Shown piece by piece: positions 42,847-53,657 of a stretch of 64,000 nucleotides of DNA. The position numbers and the translations under genes are program-made. The DNA is from Roseitalea sp. MMSF_3546 (GTDB taxonomy: Bacteria; Pseudomonadota; Alphaproteobacteria; Rhizobiales; Rhizobiaceae), in NCBI RefSeq assembly GCF_030732865.1, contig NZ_JASHKB010000009.1:62001-126000 (forward strand). The letters run 5' to 3'. The notes under the pieces were generated by a model, which was not told the origin of the DNA, searched no databases, and saw nothing but the letters and a program-made list of their open reading frames with translations. Every line of letters starts with the position of its first letter. The stretch's first letter is position 1.

Positions 42847-43832
42847 GCGCGGTGCCAGCGGTTCAGGTGCGCGACCTCCATGTGCGGGCCGGCGGACTCA
42901 CAGCCGTGCGCGGAGTCTCGTTCACCATTCCGGCCGGCGGCCGGATGGGACTTGTCGGAGAATCGGGTTCGGGCAAGACGCTGACTGCCCTGTCGCTGAT
43001 GGGATTGCTGCCGGTCGGACTGCGCGCACAGGGCGAGATTCTGCACGATGGTGTCGACGTCACCAAGCTGTCGGACGCCCAGTTGTCGCGCCGGCGCGGG
43101 CGGACACTGTCGATGGTCTTTCAGGACCCGCTTTCGGCGCTCAATCCGGTGCGCCGTGTCGGCCACCAGATCGCCTCGGTGATCCGGCGCCACAAGGGTG
43201 TCGGTTCGAACGAGGCCGGGCAGCAGGCATTGTCGCTGGTCCAGCAGATGAGACTGCCGCGCCCCGAGCGCATCATGCACGCCTATCCGCATGAACTGTC
43301 CGGTGGCCAGCGCCAGCGCGTCATGATCGCGATGGCGCTCGCCTGTTATCCGCAGTTGATCATCGCCGACGAACCCACGACAGCGCTCGACGTGACCGTC
43401 CAGAAACAGGTGCTTCGCCTGCTCAATGAGGCGGTCTCAGAGCGCGGGTGCGGATTGCTGATGATCACGCACGACCTGCCGATCGTCGCTGCCATGTGCG
43501 AGACAGTGGCGGTGATGTATGCCGGACGGATTGTCGAGATGGGACCGGTTTCCGAGGTATTCACGGCGCCGCGCCATCCCTATACGCGCGGCCTGCTGGA
43601 CTCCCAGCCAACCATGGACAACATCGCCATTGACGGGTCGTCTCGCTTGCCGTCGATTCCGGGCATGGTTCCGCCGCTCGACGGCCTGCCTGCTGGTTGC
43701 GCGTTTCATCCGCGCTGCCCGCGTGCCGACGACCGTTGCCGGCGCGAAGCGCCGATGCTGGACGGTGGCGGCCGCCGGGCGGCGTGCTGGCATCCGCTTG
43801 AAGGCACGCTTACCGGGACCAATGCGGCATGA
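42843..43832 (+). CDS. dipeptide-type ABC importer ATPase (DppD family), second importer
   Basis: 329 residues with Walker A GESGSGKT, signature LSGGQRQR, Walker [13 protein letters not shown]-loop LMITHDLP and the C-terminal oligo_HPY extension with cysteines (GCAFHPRCPRADDRC, AACW) that could hold an iron-sulfur cluster as in DppD. The frame extends upstream to 42744 inside dppC. The ATG at 42843, overlapping the dppC stop, is the natural start. The following ATPase gene overlaps by four bases as well, making a tightly coupled unit. Confidence 0.93.
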   Translation: MSAVPAVQVRDLHVRAGGLTAVRGVSFTIPAGGRMGLVGESGSGKTLTALSLMGLLPVGLRAQGEILHDGVDVTKLSDAQLSRRRGRTLSMVFQDPLSALNPVRRVGHQIASVIRRHKGVGSNEAGQQALSLVQQMRLPRPERIMHAYPHELSGGQRQRVMIAMALACYPQLIIADEPTTALDVTVQKQVLRLLNEAVSERGCGLLMITHDLPIVAAMCETVAVMYAGRIVEMGPVSEVFTAPRHPYTRGLLDSQPTMDNIAIDGSSRLPSIPGMVPPLDGLPAGCAFHPRCPRADDRCRREAPMLDGGGRRAACWHPLEGTLTGTNAA

Positions 43833-44665
43833 GTGCGGACGTCGTGACAAGATCGAGTGAACCGGTCCTTGCCGCCTGCGGGGTAACGCAGACTTACAGG
43901 CTCAACCGCGCGCGACTGTTCGAAAAACGTCCGGTCCTGACGGCGCTCGACAAGGTCGACTTTGACGTCCGACCGGGCGAGGCGGTCGGCCTCGTCGGCG
44001 AATCCGGTTCGGGCAAGTCGACGCTCACCCGCCTGCTGATCGGCATCGAAGCGCCGGTTTCCGGCGTCGTGACGTTCGAGGGCGAAGACGTTGGAAGGAT
44101 GACCGCCGACCGTCGACATCGGTTCCGCCGCTCTGTTCAGATGGTGCTTCAGGATCCGCGCAGTTCGCTCGATCCGCGCATGCGTGTGGGCACCGCTTTG
44201 ATGGAGCCGCTGCGCAGCCTGCGGATCGAGGGCGATCATCGTGCGCGCGTGCGAACGGTCCTCGGACAGGTCGGGCTTGACGAACAGGCGCTCGAAAAGT
44301 ACCCGCACCAGTTCTCGGGCGGTCAGCTCCAACGTATCGCCATAGCCCGCGCTCTGATGCCGGAGCCGCGCGTTCTGGTCGCGGACGAACCGGTTTCGGC
44401 GCTCGACGTGTCGATCCAGGCGCAGGTCCTCAACCTGCTGCGCGATCTGGTCGACGAGCTCGGTCTGAGTCTCATCCTGATCGCCCACGACCTGTCGGTC
44501 GTCGCCTATACGACGAGCCGCGTCTCGGTGATGGCGTCGGGTCGTATCGTCGAAACCGGCCGGCCGGCCGACCTGTTCTCGCGGCCCGGTGCCGAGGCGA
44601 CGCGTAATCTGGTCGATGCGGTCCTGACCGTGCGGGACGGCATCGCCGGAACGGCCTTGGCGTAG
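43829..44665 (+). CDS. dipeptide-type ABC importer ATPase (DppF family), short form
   Basis: 278 residues with an intact nucleotide site: Walker A GESGSGKST, signature FSGGQLQR, Walker B VLVADEPVSAL, H-loop LIAHDLS. It is about 50-80 residues shorter than usual: it stops soon after GRIVETGRPADLF and lacks the cysteine-containing oligo_HPY extension seen in the other three ATPases here. Such short DppF forms do occur, so this need not be damage. It is the last gene of part C. A gene-poor stretch with a gene remnant and tRNA-Gly follows. Confidence 0.9.
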   Translation: MSADVVTRSSEPVLAACGVTQTYRLNRARLFEKRPVLTALDKVDFDVRPGEAVGLVGESGSGKSTLTRLLIGIEAPVSGVVTFEGEDVGRMTADRRHRFRRSVQMVLQDPRSSLDPRMRVGTALMEPLRSLRIEGDHRARVRTVLGQVGLDEQALEKYPHQFSGGQLQRIAIARALMPEPRVLVADEPVSALDVSIQAQVLNLLRDLVDELGLSLILIAHDLSVVAYTTSRVSVMASGRIVETGRPADLFSRPGAEATRNLVDAVLTVRDGIAGTALA

Positions 44666-44885
44666 CCGGCGGACCCGGTGACCTTTCCGGCCGCGCTGGG
44701 ACCAGCAGAGTTGGCACCATGAGCTGCCGGACAGACCGGCCAGCCCTACCGACATGAAAGGGTGCTCCGGCACGCAGGCAGGAGTTCGTGCGCACGACCC
44801 GTATTGTCTCCAGGCGCTGACAGCGGATGCCCCACGCCGGCCCTAGCCGAAGGATGGCGGCGTCGGCGACTGCCCGCAGAAGGGC

Positions 44886-45335
44886 TTGGCAACGCCCAAT
44901 CGCCTCGGAAACCTCAAGCGCGATCCGGAGGTGCAAGGGCATGACGAGGCCGCCAGCCCCGCCGCGGCCGATCCGGCCTTGCGCACCGCGCATAGACTGC
45001 TCGAGCGCTACATGCCGGCCTATGTCATCGTCGATGCCGACTTCGAGATTCTCGAAGCCTGGGCCGGCACCGGCGCCTTCCTCGAGCTGCCGCGCGGCCG
45101 GCCGAAGGCGAATCTGGCCGCGATGGCGCGCACCGAACTGGCCGTGGACATCAAGTCGGCCGTCTCGAAGGTGCTGACCTGGGGCGAGCGGCTCGTGCGC
45201 GACGACCTGATCGTGGGCCATGATGAAGAGCGCCGCTACCTCACCCTGATCGTCGAGACCCTGAGCGGGAGCGAGGCGAGCCAGGGCCGATGTCTCGTCG
45301 TCTTCCAGGCCGACCCCGCCGCAGTCGCGACATAG
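44886..45335 (+). pseudogene. PAS-like fragment resembling CheB/CheR-type hybrid sensors
   Basis: The frame encodes about 149 residues. RLLERYMPAYVIVDADFEIL, then GTGAFLELPRGRPKANL and MARTELAVDIKSA resemble the PAS segment that follows the CheR methyltransferase part in CheB/CheR-fused sensor proteins, where ERYAPA...V...GPYLEP is usual. No CheB, CheR or kinase sequence is visible on either side, and neither the TTG at 44886 nor the GTG at 44931 has a properly spaced ribosome-binding site. I read it as the remnant of a larger sensor gene. A free-standing short protein remains possible. It lies between the catabolic block and tRNA-Gly. Confidence 0.45.
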
Positions 45336-45455
45336 GTCGGTTCCGGGGGTGAACTCGGCGCGTCGGTCTCGCCGCCAGGCCATCAATCCCGCGCGCATCG
45401 AAATGCCCGCAAGCCAAAGACACGCCAGTAACCGTCGCTTTGCAATCTGGGAGAC

Positions 45456-45530
45456 TGGAGCGGGCGATGAGATTCGAACTCACGACCCCAACCTTGGCAA
45501 GGTTGTGCTCTACCCCTGAGCTACGCCCGC
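45456..45530 (-). tRNA. tRNA-Gly (anticodon GCC)
   Basis: The minus strand reads GCGGGCGTAGCTCAGGGGT at the 5' end, has the anticodon loop CTTGCCAAG (anticodon complement at 45496-45498), the T-arm GTTCGAATC and the acceptor complement CGCCCGC, then T-CCA encoded at 45459-45456. Acceptor stem GCGGGCG/CGCCCGC pairs perfectly. The 3' end points toward the catabolic block. Confidence 0.97.
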
Positions 45531-45797
45531 TCGCGGCCGGACCGGCCGAACCGCCGCTATATGGCGCAAGCGCAAGGTGAATGCAAGCCCGATCTGGGGC
45601 GTCGGCCGCAACCGTTTCGGCAGCGCTCGCACGCGCGAACGCGCCGCCGGTCCGGGTCTGGCGCGCCCGGCGCGCCGCGCCCTGGCGATGGACACATGGC
45701 ACCGGGCAATGGCCGGCAGCGGTGCCGGCACGCGGGTTCGGCCGGCCGCACCTGCCTGCGGTTGACGACAGGGCCGCGCTGTGGAACCAAGGCCGCC

Positions 45798-46349
45798 ATG
45801 GTCGACGCCCGAACCGATCCGCCCGCCGCCACGGGCTCGCCCGCCCGCAATAGCGGCGCGTTGCTGGCATACCTCGATTCGCTGGGTATCGATGCCCGGA
45901 CAGTGGAGCACCGGCCGGTCTTCACCGTCGCCGAATCGCAGCAGGTGCGCGATTCGATGCCCGGCGCGCACACCAAGAACCTGTTCGTCAAGGACCGTAA
46001 GGGTCGCCACTTCCTGCTGACCGTGCCCGAGGATGGCCGCGTCGATCTGAAGTCCATCCACCGCCGGATCGGCGCTTCGGGGCGGGTGTCGTTTGCCGGG
46101 GCCGACGCGCTGATGGCGCTTCTGGGCGTCGTTCCGGGCGCGGTCACGCCGTTCGGCATCATCAACGACAAGGACAGGGCGGTGACGCTGATCTTCGATG
46201 CGGCGCTGATGGACCAGCGGGTGATCCACGCGCACCCCTTGCGCAACGATGCGACAACGGCGATCACCCCGGCGCAGATGCGACGCTTCGTCGAAGCGGT
46301 CGGACATGATTTCAACGTCTTGAAACTGGCCGGCGAGGAGGCGACATAA
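45798..46349 (+). CDS. YbaK/ProX-type aminoacyl-tRNA deacylase
   Basis: 183 residues of the YbaK/EbsC/ProRS-editing fold, which removes wrongly attached amino acids (such as alanine from tRNA-Pro) in trans. The sequence has the family's TVEHRPVFTVAESQQ, the conserved lysine in TKNLFVKDRKG, VSFAGADALMALLGVVPGAVTPFG and IFDAALMD. VTPFGII is characteristic of ProX/PrdX. The open frame begins far upstream in GC-rich noise. The ATG at 45798 has AAGG at six bases and begins the conserved protein. It is followed by the thioredoxin-like gene on the same strand. Confidence 0.88.
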   Translation: MVDARTDPPAATGSPARNSGALLAYLDSLGIDARTVEHRPVFTVAESQQVRDSMPGAHTKNLFVKDRKGRHFLLTVPEDGRVDLKSIHRRIGASGRVSFAGADALMALLGVVPGAVTPFGIINDKDRAVTLIFDAALMDQRVIHAHPLRNDATTAITPAQMRRFVEAVGHDFNVLKLAGEEAT

Positions 46350-46403
46350 GCGCTTGAGATCGATGCAGGCGATGCATCGGGGGATGCGAAGGCAGGCGAC
46401 ATC

Positions 46404-47414
46404 ATGAACGCGACGAACAATCCATTCGCCCCGGGCGGCAATTCGGGCGGCTACGGCGAAACCACGGTCGGCTTCGAGGCCCCCTCGCCGGCGCCCGGAC
46501 CGGCGCCGCTGGCCGGCGGTGCGGCCGCATCGGGGCCGCTGATCAAGGACACCACGACCGCCGACTTCCAGGCCGACGTGATCGAGCAGTCGCGCAGCCA
46601 GCCGGTGCTGATCGATTTCTGGGCCCCCTGGTGCGGGCCGTGCAAGCAGCTCACGCCGGCACTCGAGGCAGCGGTGACCAAGGCCGGCGGCAAGGTGAAG
46701 CTGGTCAAGATGAACATCGACGAGCACCCGGCCATTGCCGGCCAGATGGGCATCCAGTCGATTCCGGCGGTGCTCGCCTTCGTCGACGGCCAGCCCGTCG
46801 ACGGCTTCATGGGCGCCCTGCCCGAAAGCCAGGTGACCGCCTTCATCGAAAAGCTGATCAAGATGTCGGGCGGCGGCGCGCAGGGCGCGGCGGTCGCCGA
46901 GGCGCTCGAACAGGCCGGCCAGGCCGCCGCGCAGGGCGATCTCAACGGCGCCGCGCAGATCTATGCCATGGTGCTGCAGCAGGATCCGGAAAACGCGGCC
47001 GCCTATGGCGCCATGGCCGGGCTGATGGCCGATCACGGCCAGGCGGAGCGCGCCCGCGACATGCTCGATCAGGCGCCCGAGTCGATCAGGGGCGCGCCGG
47101 AGCTGGCGGCGGTGCGCACCAAGCTCGAACTGGCCGAAAAGGTCGAGAAGATCGGCGATCCGGCGGCGCTGGAGGCGCGGCTCGCCGCCGACCCCGGCGA
47201 CCACGAGGCGCGCTTCGATCTGGCACAGATTCTCAACGCGCGCGGCGAGCGCGAGGCCGCCGCGGACCAGCTGCTGGCGATCATGAAGGCGGACCGGCAA
47301 TGGCGCGACGACGGCGCCCGCGCCGAACTGTTGAAGTTCTTCGAGGCCTGGGGCCAGACCGACCCGGCCACGGTCAAGGCACGGCGCAAGCTGTCGAGCC
47401 TGTTGTTCCGCTGA
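46404..47414 (+). CDS. cnoX: thioredoxin-TPR protein (CnoX/YbbN-like)
   Basis: 336 residues: a disordered Gly/Pro-rich start (1-45), a thioredoxin domain (about 50-155) with the redox motif WCGPC at 76-80, and a helical TPR-like domain to the end (EALEQAGQAAAQGDLNGAA, then DPGDHEARFDLAQILNARGE). CnoX proteins hold unfolding proteins under oxidative stress and hand them to chaperones. The E. coli form has lost one active cysteine, whereas this one keeps both and may also act as a reductase, as in Caulobacter. It stands in a same-strand run with the YbaK-type and LON-domain genes. Confidence 0.88.
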   Translation: MNATNNPFAPGGNSGGYGETTVGFEAPSPAPGPAPLAGGAAASGPLIKDTTTADFQADVIEQSRSQPVLIDFWAPWCGPCKQLTPALEAAVTKAGGKVKLVKMNIDEHPAIAGQMGIQSIPAVLAFVDGQPVDGFMGALPESQVTAFIEKLIKMSGGGAQGAAVAEALEQAGQAAAQGDLNGAAQIYAMVLQQDPENAAAYGAMAGLMADHGQAERARDMLDQAPESIRGAPELAAVRTKLELAEKVEKIGDPAALEARLAADPGDHEARFDLAQILNARGEREAAADQLLAIMKADRQWRDDGARAELLKFFEAWGQTDPATVKARRKLSSLLFR

Positions 47415-47521
47415 ACCGTCCGGACGGCGTCGGCGCGCCTGCCGGGCCGCGAATTGCCCTTGCTGGGGCGCGCCAGCGCTCCATCTAGGGCCGAGGGACA
47501 ACACAATCACCTGGTGACCGC

Positions 47522-48193
47522 ATGAAGGCAGGCAACGCGAACTACAGCGACGTCGACGACATTCCGGCGGTGGTGCCCGTCTTCCCGCTGTCCGGGGCGC
47601 TGCTTCTGCCGGGCAGCCAGTTGCCGCTCAACCTGTTCGAGCCGCGCTATCTTTCCATGTTCGACACGGCCCTGAAGTCGAACCGGGTCGTCGGCATGGT
47701 GCAGCCGGCCTTCAGCGGCGACCTGGGCCGCCCCGAAAAGCCCAATCTGTGCAAGGTCGGGTGCCTGGGGCGCATCACCGCCTACAGCGAGACCGGCGAC
47801 GGGCGCTATCTGATCACGCTGGAAGGCATCTGCCGCTACCGCATCATCGAGGAACTGGACGTGACGACCCCGTTCCGCCAGTGCCGCATCGCGCCATTCG
47901 CCTCGGATCTGGGCGACGGCGATGAAGGCACCGATGTCGACCGCGAGCAGTTGCTCGCCGCCTTCCGCGCCTATCTCGATGCCAACCAGCTCGAGGCCGA
48001 CTGGAACAGCGTGCACAAGGCCGACAATGCCTCGCTGGTCAATGCGCTGTCGGTCATGTCGCCCTATGGCGCGGCCGAAAAGCAGGCGCTGCTGGAGGCG
48101 CCCAACCTGAAGAGCCGTGCCGAGACGCTGGTCGCGATCACCGAAATGTCGCTGGCGCGTGACAGTGATGATTATGCGCGCACCTTGCAGTAG
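47522..48193 (+). CDS. LON substrate-binding (peptidase S16 N-terminal) domain protein
   Basis: 223 residues comprising only the N-terminal LON domain, without ATPase or protease parts: PVFPLSGALLLPGSQLPLNLFEPRY at the start (first 20 residues of the fold), VGCLGRITAYSETGDGRYLI and a helical end with NALSVMSPYGAAEKQALLEA. Stand-alone LON-domain proteins are widespread in alphaproteobacteria and their function is not settled. A role in protein quality control next to the CnoX-like gene is plausible. The start follows from the conserved N-terminus. Only a weak ribosome-binding site precedes it. Confidence 0.88.
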   Translation: MKAGNANYSDVDDIPAVVPVFPLSGALLLPGSQLPLNLFEPRYLSMFDTALKSNRVVGMVQPAFSGDLGRPEKPNLCKVGCLGRITAYSETGDGRYLITLEGICRYRIIEELDVTTPFRQCRIAPFASDLGDGDEGTDVDREQLLAAFRAYLDANQLEADWNSVHKADNASLVNALSVMSPYGAAEKQALLEAPNLKSRAETLVAITEMSLARDSDDYARTLQ

Positions 48194-48228
48194 GCTGAAC
48201 GGGCATTCGCACTGATTCGGTCCTTTTC

Positions 48229-48516
48229 ATGATGGGCGCCGCCGCCGAACCGCACGAACCCGACGAGCCCGCCGCCGAGGACGCCGATGCGGCGACGGAC
48301 GCGGACGCCGCCAGGGACCATTTCGATCGGCACGGCGAAATGGACCCCTTGATGCTCGAACTTCTGGTCTGCCCGTTGACCAAGAAGCCGCTCGAATACG
48401 ATCCCGAAACGAACGAGCTGATTTCCGATCATGCCGGCCTTGCCTATCCGGTACGCGGCGGCGTGCCCATCCTGCTGCCATCGGAGGCAAGGTCGCTGAA
48501 GGAGGAGAACCTGTGA
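48229..48516 (+). CDS. Trm112-family small protein
   Basis: 95 residues. The C-terminal 58 carry the Trm112 core [16 protein letters not shown] and [17 protein letters not shown]. Bacterial members are short partners or activators of methyltransferases, or of unknown role. Only one of the usual zinc-ribbon cysteines (CP) is present, as in many bacterial forms. The first 37 residues are acidic and probably disordered. The true start may be the ATG at 48340 ([10 protein letters not shown]), which would give a family-standard length of 58. Its stop overlaps the TetR start (GTGA). Confidence 0.82.
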   Translation: MMGAAAEPHEPDEPAAEDADAATDADAARDHFDRHGEMDPLMLELLVCPLTKKPLEYDPETNELISDHAGLAYPVRGGVPILLPSEARSLKEENL

Positions 48517-49124
48517 GCGCCGCCCAGCCGGCCGAGCAGGCAGGCGACCGCCCGCGCGGGCAGATGCGCGGCCGCGCGCGCCGCGAGGCGCTGGTGCAGG
48601 CGGCCGCCGATCTGTTCTGGAAGCGCGGCTACAGCGCTAGTTCCATCGCCCATGTCGCCAGGGCGGCCGGCGTACCCGTCGGCAATGTCTACTACTATTT
48701 CAAGACCAAGGCCGATCTCGCAATGGCGGTCGCCGAGATGTTCGTCGGCCAGACCGAGGCGCTCGTCGAGGAGGTCTCGGTCAGCGAGCCCGATCCGCGT
48801 CGCCGGCTCAAGACGCTCATCGACCGGCTGCGCACCGGGCAGGGCTCGCGGCTCGCCCATGGCTGTCCGATCGCGGCGGCGGCGCGCGATTTCCGCGCCG
48901 ACGCGCCCGCCGCCTCGACCCGCGCGGCCGAAAGCTTCACCATCCTGACGGGCTTCATCGCCGGTGAACTGGTGCGCACCGGCATGCGCCCTTCGCTGGC
49001 GCTCGGCCGGGCGCGCTCGGTGGTGTGCGAATGGCAGGGCGGCATCGCGCTCGGCCACGCGCTGGACGAGCCGCCCGTGCTGGCCGAAGCCTTCGGCCGC
49101 ATGGAGCGGCTGGTCGCGGGGTAG
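48513..49124 (+). CDS. TetR-family transcriptional regulator
   Basis: 203 residues starting with GTG (AAGGAGGAG upstream). The N-terminal DNA-binding domain (about 22-70) includes [20 protein letters not shown] and [16 protein letters not shown]. The remaining helical domain has [11 protein letters not shown], a segment seen in the LmrA/YxaF-like TetR group. It overlaps the Trm112-like gene by four bases. The ubiH-like gene converges from the other side, about 200 bases away. The target is not evident from the position. Confidence 0.88.
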   Translation: MSAAQPAEQAGDRPRGQMRGRARREALVQAAADLFWKRGYSASSIAHVARAAGVPVGNVYYYFKTKADLAMAVAEMFVGQTEALVEEVSVSEPDPRRRLKTLIDRLRTGQGSRLAHGCPIAAAARDFRADAPAASTRAAESFTILTGFIAGELVRTGMRPSLALGRARSVVCEWQGGIALGHALDEPPVLAEAFGRMERLVAG

Positions 49125-49327
49125 CGCGCTCGGTGACGCGATGCAATCAGCCCGACTGTCGGCCCGTGGGACGATCCGCAAGGACAAGTGCGCAATCCCC
49201 GTAGCGGGGCGACGGGCAGGCGCGTCGACGCGCCGGGCACCCGCCGTCCGGAAATCCGCCCGCACCGGCCCCGGCACGATGGGTCAACCCCATCAAGGGA
49301 CGCTGGCAAGAGCCAGCGCGCCGACCG

Positions 49328-50611
49328 TCAGACCGATTGCCCCCGCAGCAGCCGTGGGGCCGCGCCGGACAGTCCGGCGGCCTGCTTGATGAAGAAGGAC
49401 TTGAGTTGCGGCATCCGGTCGACCAGGCCGAGCCCGAGATCGCGCGCGGCGCGCACCGGCGCGAGATCGTTCGAGAACAGCCGGTTGAGCACGTCGGTGG
49501 TCACGCCCATCTGCAGCGTGTCGAAGCGGCGCCAGCGCTGGTAGCGCTCGAGCACGTCGAGCGCGCCGATGTCCTGGCCGAGCCGGTGCGCGTCGACGAG
49601 CGTTTCGGCCAACGCCGCCGCGTCCTTGAAGCCCAGATTGAGCCCCTGGCCGGCGATCGGGTGGATGCCGTGCGCCGCATCGCCGGCAAGCGCGAAACGC
49701 TCCTTGACGAAGTCGCGCGCCAGCGTCAGCCCGAGCGGATAGGCGCGCGGGCCGTCCTCGACCCCGATCGCGCCGAGCTTCAGGCCGAAGCGCATTTCGA
49801 GCTCGTGCTCGAAGGTCAGCGGATCGGCCGCCAGCAGGCGCTCGGCCTGGCGCGTGGTCTCGGTCCACACGATCGAGGACCGGTTGCCGGTCAGCGGCAG
49901 GATGGCGAACGGTCCGGCCGGCAGGAAGTGCTCCTCGGCGCGTCCCCCATGCGCCCGCTCATGGGCGATGGTGGCGACAATGCCCGACTGGCCGTAATCC
50001 CAATGCACGGTCCTGATGCCGGCCATGTCGCGCAGCCTGGAGCGCACGCCGTCGCAGGCGACGAGCAGGCGGGACCGTACCACTTGCCCATCGGCCAGAT
50101 CGACCGTCATGGTGCCACCGGCGCCCGCAAGGCCGGTGACCCCGACGCCCTGCACGATCTGCACGCCCGCCTCGGCGCAGCGCCGCCGCAGCGCCCGCAC
50201 GAGTTCGACATTCGGCAGCATGTGCGCGAACGGCTCGCCCGGCTCGACCTCGCCGTCGAAGGTCAGGAAGACCGGCCGGACCGGGTCGGCGGCGCGGCTG
50301 TCGGTGACGATCATTTCGGTCATGGGCTGGGCGTGCGGCTTCAGATCGTCCCAGCAGCCCAGCGCCTCCAGCATCCGGCAGGCGGCGGCCGCGATGGCCG
50401 AGGCGCGCCCGTCCCGCTCCCAAACGCCCTGGGGCGCCGCATCCGCCACGACGACCTTGAGGTCCGGCGCTCCGGCGGCGACGGCAAGCGCGGTCGCCAG
50501 CCCGACATAGCCGCCGCCGGCGACGAAAACGTCGCAACTCGGCGGCGCCGCCGCGCGCATTGCCGACGACCGCCCGGGGCTATCGGATTTCGGCTTGGCT
50601 GACTTGCTCAT
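49328..50611 (-). CDS. UbiH/UbiF/Coq6-family FAD-dependent hydroxylase
   Basis: About 427 residues. FAD site: VFVAGGGYVGLATALAVA near residue 30. The DG motif lies in LLVACDGVRSRLR, and the second FAD site ALAGDAAHGIHPIAGQGLNLG is the UbiH-family signature. These monooxygenases hydroxylate the aromatic ring during ubiquinone synthesis. Which position this one serves cannot be told, so I give no gene symbol. The frame extends to 50692, and the ATG at 50611 is the best start, though a later ATG just before the FAD site is possible. It is divergent from tesB. Confidence 0.88.
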   Translation of the reverse strand: MSKSAKPKSDSPGRSSAMRAAAPPSCDVFVAGGGYVGLATALAVAAGAPDLKVVVADAAPQGVWERDGRASAIAAAACRMLEALGCWDDLKPHAQPMTEMIVTDSRAADPVRPVFLTFDGEVEPGEPFAHMLPNVELVRALRRRCAEAGVQIVQGVGVTGLAGAGGTMTVDLADGQVVRSRLLVACDGVRSRLRDMAGIRTVHWDYGQSGIVATIAHERAHGGRAEEHFLPAGPFAILPLTGNRSSIVWTETTRQAERLLAADPLTFEHELEMRFGLKLGAIGVEDGPRAYPLGLTLARDFVKERFALAGDAAHGIHPIAGQGLNLGFKDAAALAETLVDAHRLGQDIGALDVLERYQRWRRFDTLQMGVTTDVLNRLFSNDLAPVRAARDLGLGLVDRMPQLKSFFIKQAAGLSGAAPRLLRGQSV

Positions 50612-50746
50612 TGGTTCGCTGCCCTTGTCTCGTGCCACGCTGCTTGATGAAACCGTCACGCCCCTGTAGCAAGGCGGCAAGCGGTCACACAAACCGATTT
50701 CTGCGCCCGTGCCCGGGCATCGCCTTCATCGTCACCGGAATCGCGC

Positions 50747-51607
50747 ATGTCCAAGGCAATGCAAGAACTCTTGTCGATCCTCGATCTGGAGCGCGTCGAC
50801 GCGAACCACTTCCGCGGCCGCAGCCCGCAGGTCGGCTGGCAGCGCGTGTTCGGCGGCCAGGTGATCGGCCAGGCGCTCGTCGCCGCCCAGCGCACCGTGG
50901 GGCGCGAGCGCTTCGTGCACTCGCTGCACTGCTATTTCATGCGCCCGGGCGATCCGTCCGTGCCGATCGACTATACGGTCGATCTGATCCGCGACGGCGG
51001 CAGCTTCACAACGCGTCGCGTCGTCGCCGAGCAGAACGGGCGCGCGATCTTCTCGCTGTCGGCCTCGTTCCAGATCGACGAACCGGGCCTTGATCACTTC
51101 ATGCCCGCCCCGGCGGACGTGCCCGCGCCCGACGCGCTGATCGCCGAAAAGGACCTGATCGCCACCTTCATCGACCAGGTGCCCGAAAACGTGCGCCGCT
51201 ACTGGGGCCGGGAGCGGCCGATCGAGTTGCGGCCGGTCTCGCTGACCCACTATCTGAGCCGCGAGACCCTGCCGCCGTTCCAGAACGTGTGGCTGCGCGC
51301 CACCGGACCGGTGCCCGACGACCGCGCCGTACAGGCGGCGGTGCTCGCCTATCTGTCCGACATGACGCTGCTCGACACATCGCTGTTCGCCCATGGCCGC
51401 TCGATCTTCGATCGCGATCTGCAGGTGGCAAGCCTCGATCACGCCATGTGGTTCCATCGGCCCAACCGGCTCGACGACTGGCTGCTCTATACCCAGGACA
51501 GCCCCAATGCATCGGGCGCTCGCGGCTTCACCCGCGGCAGCCTTTACACGCGCGAGGGCCTGCTGGTGGCCTCGGTGGCCCAGGAGGGGCTGATCCGGCC
51601 ACGCTGA
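50747..51607 (+). CDS. tesB: acyl-CoA thioesterase II
   Basis: 286 residues, the standard TesB length, with the double hotdog fold. GWQRVFGGQVIGQALVAAQRT and HSLHCYFMRPGD lie in the first repeat. SLDHAMWFHRPNRLDDWLLY in the second carries the aspartate region of the Asp-Gln-Thr catalytic network (D of YLSDMTLLDTS, and Q in TQDSP). It hydrolyses medium- and long-chain acyl-CoA to free acid and CoA in the cytoplasm. It is a single gene, divergent from ubiH-like and 233 bases before glnK. Confidence 0.93.
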   Translation: MSKAMQELLSILDLERVDANHFRGRSPQVGWQRVFGGQVIGQALVAAQRTVGRERFVHSLHCYFMRPGDPSVPIDYTVDLIRDGGSFTTRRVVAEQNGRAIFSLSASFQIDEPGLDHFMPAPADVPAPDALIAEKDLIATFIDQVPENVRRYWGRERPIELRPVSLTHYLSRETLPPFQNVWLRATGPVPDDRAVQAAVLAYLSDMTLLDTSLFAHGRSIFDRDLQVASLDHAMWFHRPNRLDDWLLYTQDSPNASGARGFTRGSLYTREGLLVASVAQEGLIRPR

Positions 51608-51669
51608 TGCTCAAAATTCAGGCAAACGCCACAATCTGCCTATTCTCTAGCCACTTGCCGGCGGAATGA

Positions 51670-52179
<510 letters not shown>

Positions 52180-52212
52180 TGCGGCTTCGGTATCCTTAGG
52201 AGTTCTGAACCC

Positions 52213-53562
<1,350 letters not shown>

Positions 53563-53580
53563 TCACCGGAGAATTCGGCT

Positions 53581-53617
53581 CGAAGGCGGGGCCATCCTCC
53601 TCCCGGCCCCGCCTTCG
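53581..53617 (+). terminator. stem-loop downstream of amtB
   Basis: The inverted repeat CGAAGGCGGGGCC / GGCCCCGCCTTCG (13-bp stem, 11-base loop) lies 18 bases after the amtB stop. No T-run follows directly. It may protect the glnK-amtB mRNA end. Confidence 0.6.
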
Positions 53618-53657
53618 TCACAACGATCCCGTCGTGATGGTTTCCATCACACCAACT

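Noticed and set aside
11189-45530. Integrative element inserted at tRNA-Gly
   Set aside because: The tRNA is suitably placed, but there is no integrase, relaxase or phage gene, and I found no repeat of the tRNA 3' end near 10908-11188. Kept only as a weak finding.
45510-47510. Minus-strand open frame of about 660 codons across the YbaK and thioredoxin genes
   Set aside because: It is antisense to two clearly recognised genes and crosses the end of tRNA-Gly. No family pattern is visible.
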